Origin: Phymatolithon calcareum
Taxonomy: Eukaryota; Rhodophyta; Florideophyceae; Hapalidiales
Assembly (NCBI GenBank): GCA_977006965.1
Contig: OZ345364.1
Coordinates: 1,550,001-1,614,000, forward strand
Direction of reading: 5' to 3'
DNA length: 64,000 nucleotides
Each line of letters opens with the position of its first letter. Position 1 is the first letter of the stretch. The position numbers and the translations under genes are program-made. The notes beneath the pieces are model-generated. The model worked only from the letters and a program-made list of their open reading frames with translations, was not told the origin of the DNA and searched no databases. This document shows positions 63,625 through 64,000 of this stretch, one piece after another.

Positions 63625-64000
63625 CTACAAGCAGTAAAACTCATTCTCGACAAACTTCTCATGCAGAATGAGCTGTACGCAAAGGTTGTGGACTGCCTTG
63701 TCGCAGGCTTTGCAGTTGTGCGCAGCATCTTTTCCTTTCATAATGCAGTCTACACCTATTGCACAGTAACCAGGGGGAGGTCCCTCAAAAGGTAAAACTT
63801 CTTGTTCCTGAGCAGAACCTTCAGAACCGTGGTCATCCGCGGCTTCTACAGCCTTCGAAAAGTCAAGATACTTTTCATCCTCTTTCAAAAATGCTCATAG
63901 AATTTTTTGAACTTCTTCGGCCCTAGGTCTCGAACTTCTTTTCTTGTTAGCTCCTCGACCTCAGAAAGTTTGAAATTTAAGTTAGCTGTCGCAACTTTGC
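63625..64000 (-). CDS. zinc-finger protein fragment, runs off the window
   Basis: The minus-strand frame 63625-63888 ends at a stop after FVENEFYCL. It holds CAIGVDC, then AHNCKACDKAVHNLCVQ, a cluster with C-x5-C...C-x2-C-x4-H-x2-C spacing that could bind zinc, preceded by an acidic segment (AADDHGSEGSAQEQE). Upstream to the window edge another frame reads ANLNFKLSEVEELTRKEVRD then LGPKKFKKFYEHF and a stop, so a frameshift or a small intron lies near 63890. Such fingers are common in transposon-associated proteins. The rest of the gene is outside the window. Confidence 0.45.

Overview
KIND OF ORGANISM. The window is nuclear DNA of a eukaryote and consists almost entirely of transposable-element layers. 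The evidence is one gene with three GT-AG introns of 76-93 bp (15979-17617), poly(A)-tailed non-LTR retrotransposons (LINEs) with target-site duplications, and hAT, Mutator-like (MULE), PIF/Harbinger-like, TA-flanked and Plavaka/CACTA-like DNA transposons. There are no bacterial operons, no ribosomal genes and no convincing tRNA gene. A repeat-rich, intron-poor lineage such as a florideophyte red alga, or another alga or protist, would fit. That placement is inference, because no taxon-specific gene is visible. LAYOUT. 1-13 kb: truncated LINE tails of several families (called A-F here), a MULE with long terminal inverted repeats (7099-8922) that carries a LINE tail, an RNase H remnant (10.7-11.6 kb), a 327-bp hAT deletion derivative with a perfect 8-bp duplication (11869-12195) and a 268-bp inverted-repeat element inside a LINE (12843-13110). 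13-20 kb: mostly unrecognised sequence around the only convincing spliced gene, a 458-residue zinc-ribbon protein. 20.5-21.4 kb: a second MULE with a perfect 10-bp duplication. 22-25 kb: a degenerate LINE, then a well-preserved 5'-truncated LINE with a long reverse-transcriptase reading frame and a 14-bp duplication. 25.6-28.4 kb: a LINE fragment, then striking palindromes including a T-shaped nested one (27802-27909) and a possible Pol III promoter. 28.4-38.8 kb: a nested stack in which a family A LINE is split by a 5.3-kb hAT element and by a family B LINE tail, beside a family F LINE split by a 2.5-kb hAT. 39-43.7 kb: no recognisable genes. 44.4-53.7 kb: the best-preserved coding block, with a 650-residue protein (+), a 411-residue protein (-) and a transposase of about 1,325 residues (+) split in two by a TA-flanked element. 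This looks like one large three-gene DNA transposon. 54-64 kb: a five-unit tandem repeat of about 117 bp with a hairpin in each unit, a histone H4-like/RING reading frame with an in-frame TGA, an RNase H-type LINE remnant interrupted by a family C LINE, a second TA-flanked element, a PIF/Harbinger-like transposase start and a zinc-finger fragment running off the end. HOW THE PARTS RELATE. Nearly every gene here serves or served a mobile element. Reverse transcriptases copy LINEs by target-primed insertion, which leaves the 9-15 bp duplications seen. DDE transposases move the DNA elements. The short inverted-repeat elements have lost their own coding capacity and are presumably moved by transposases of related full-length copies. 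Possible host functions are limited to the spliced zinc-ribbon gene, the H4-like/RING frame and a few hypothetical reading frames.
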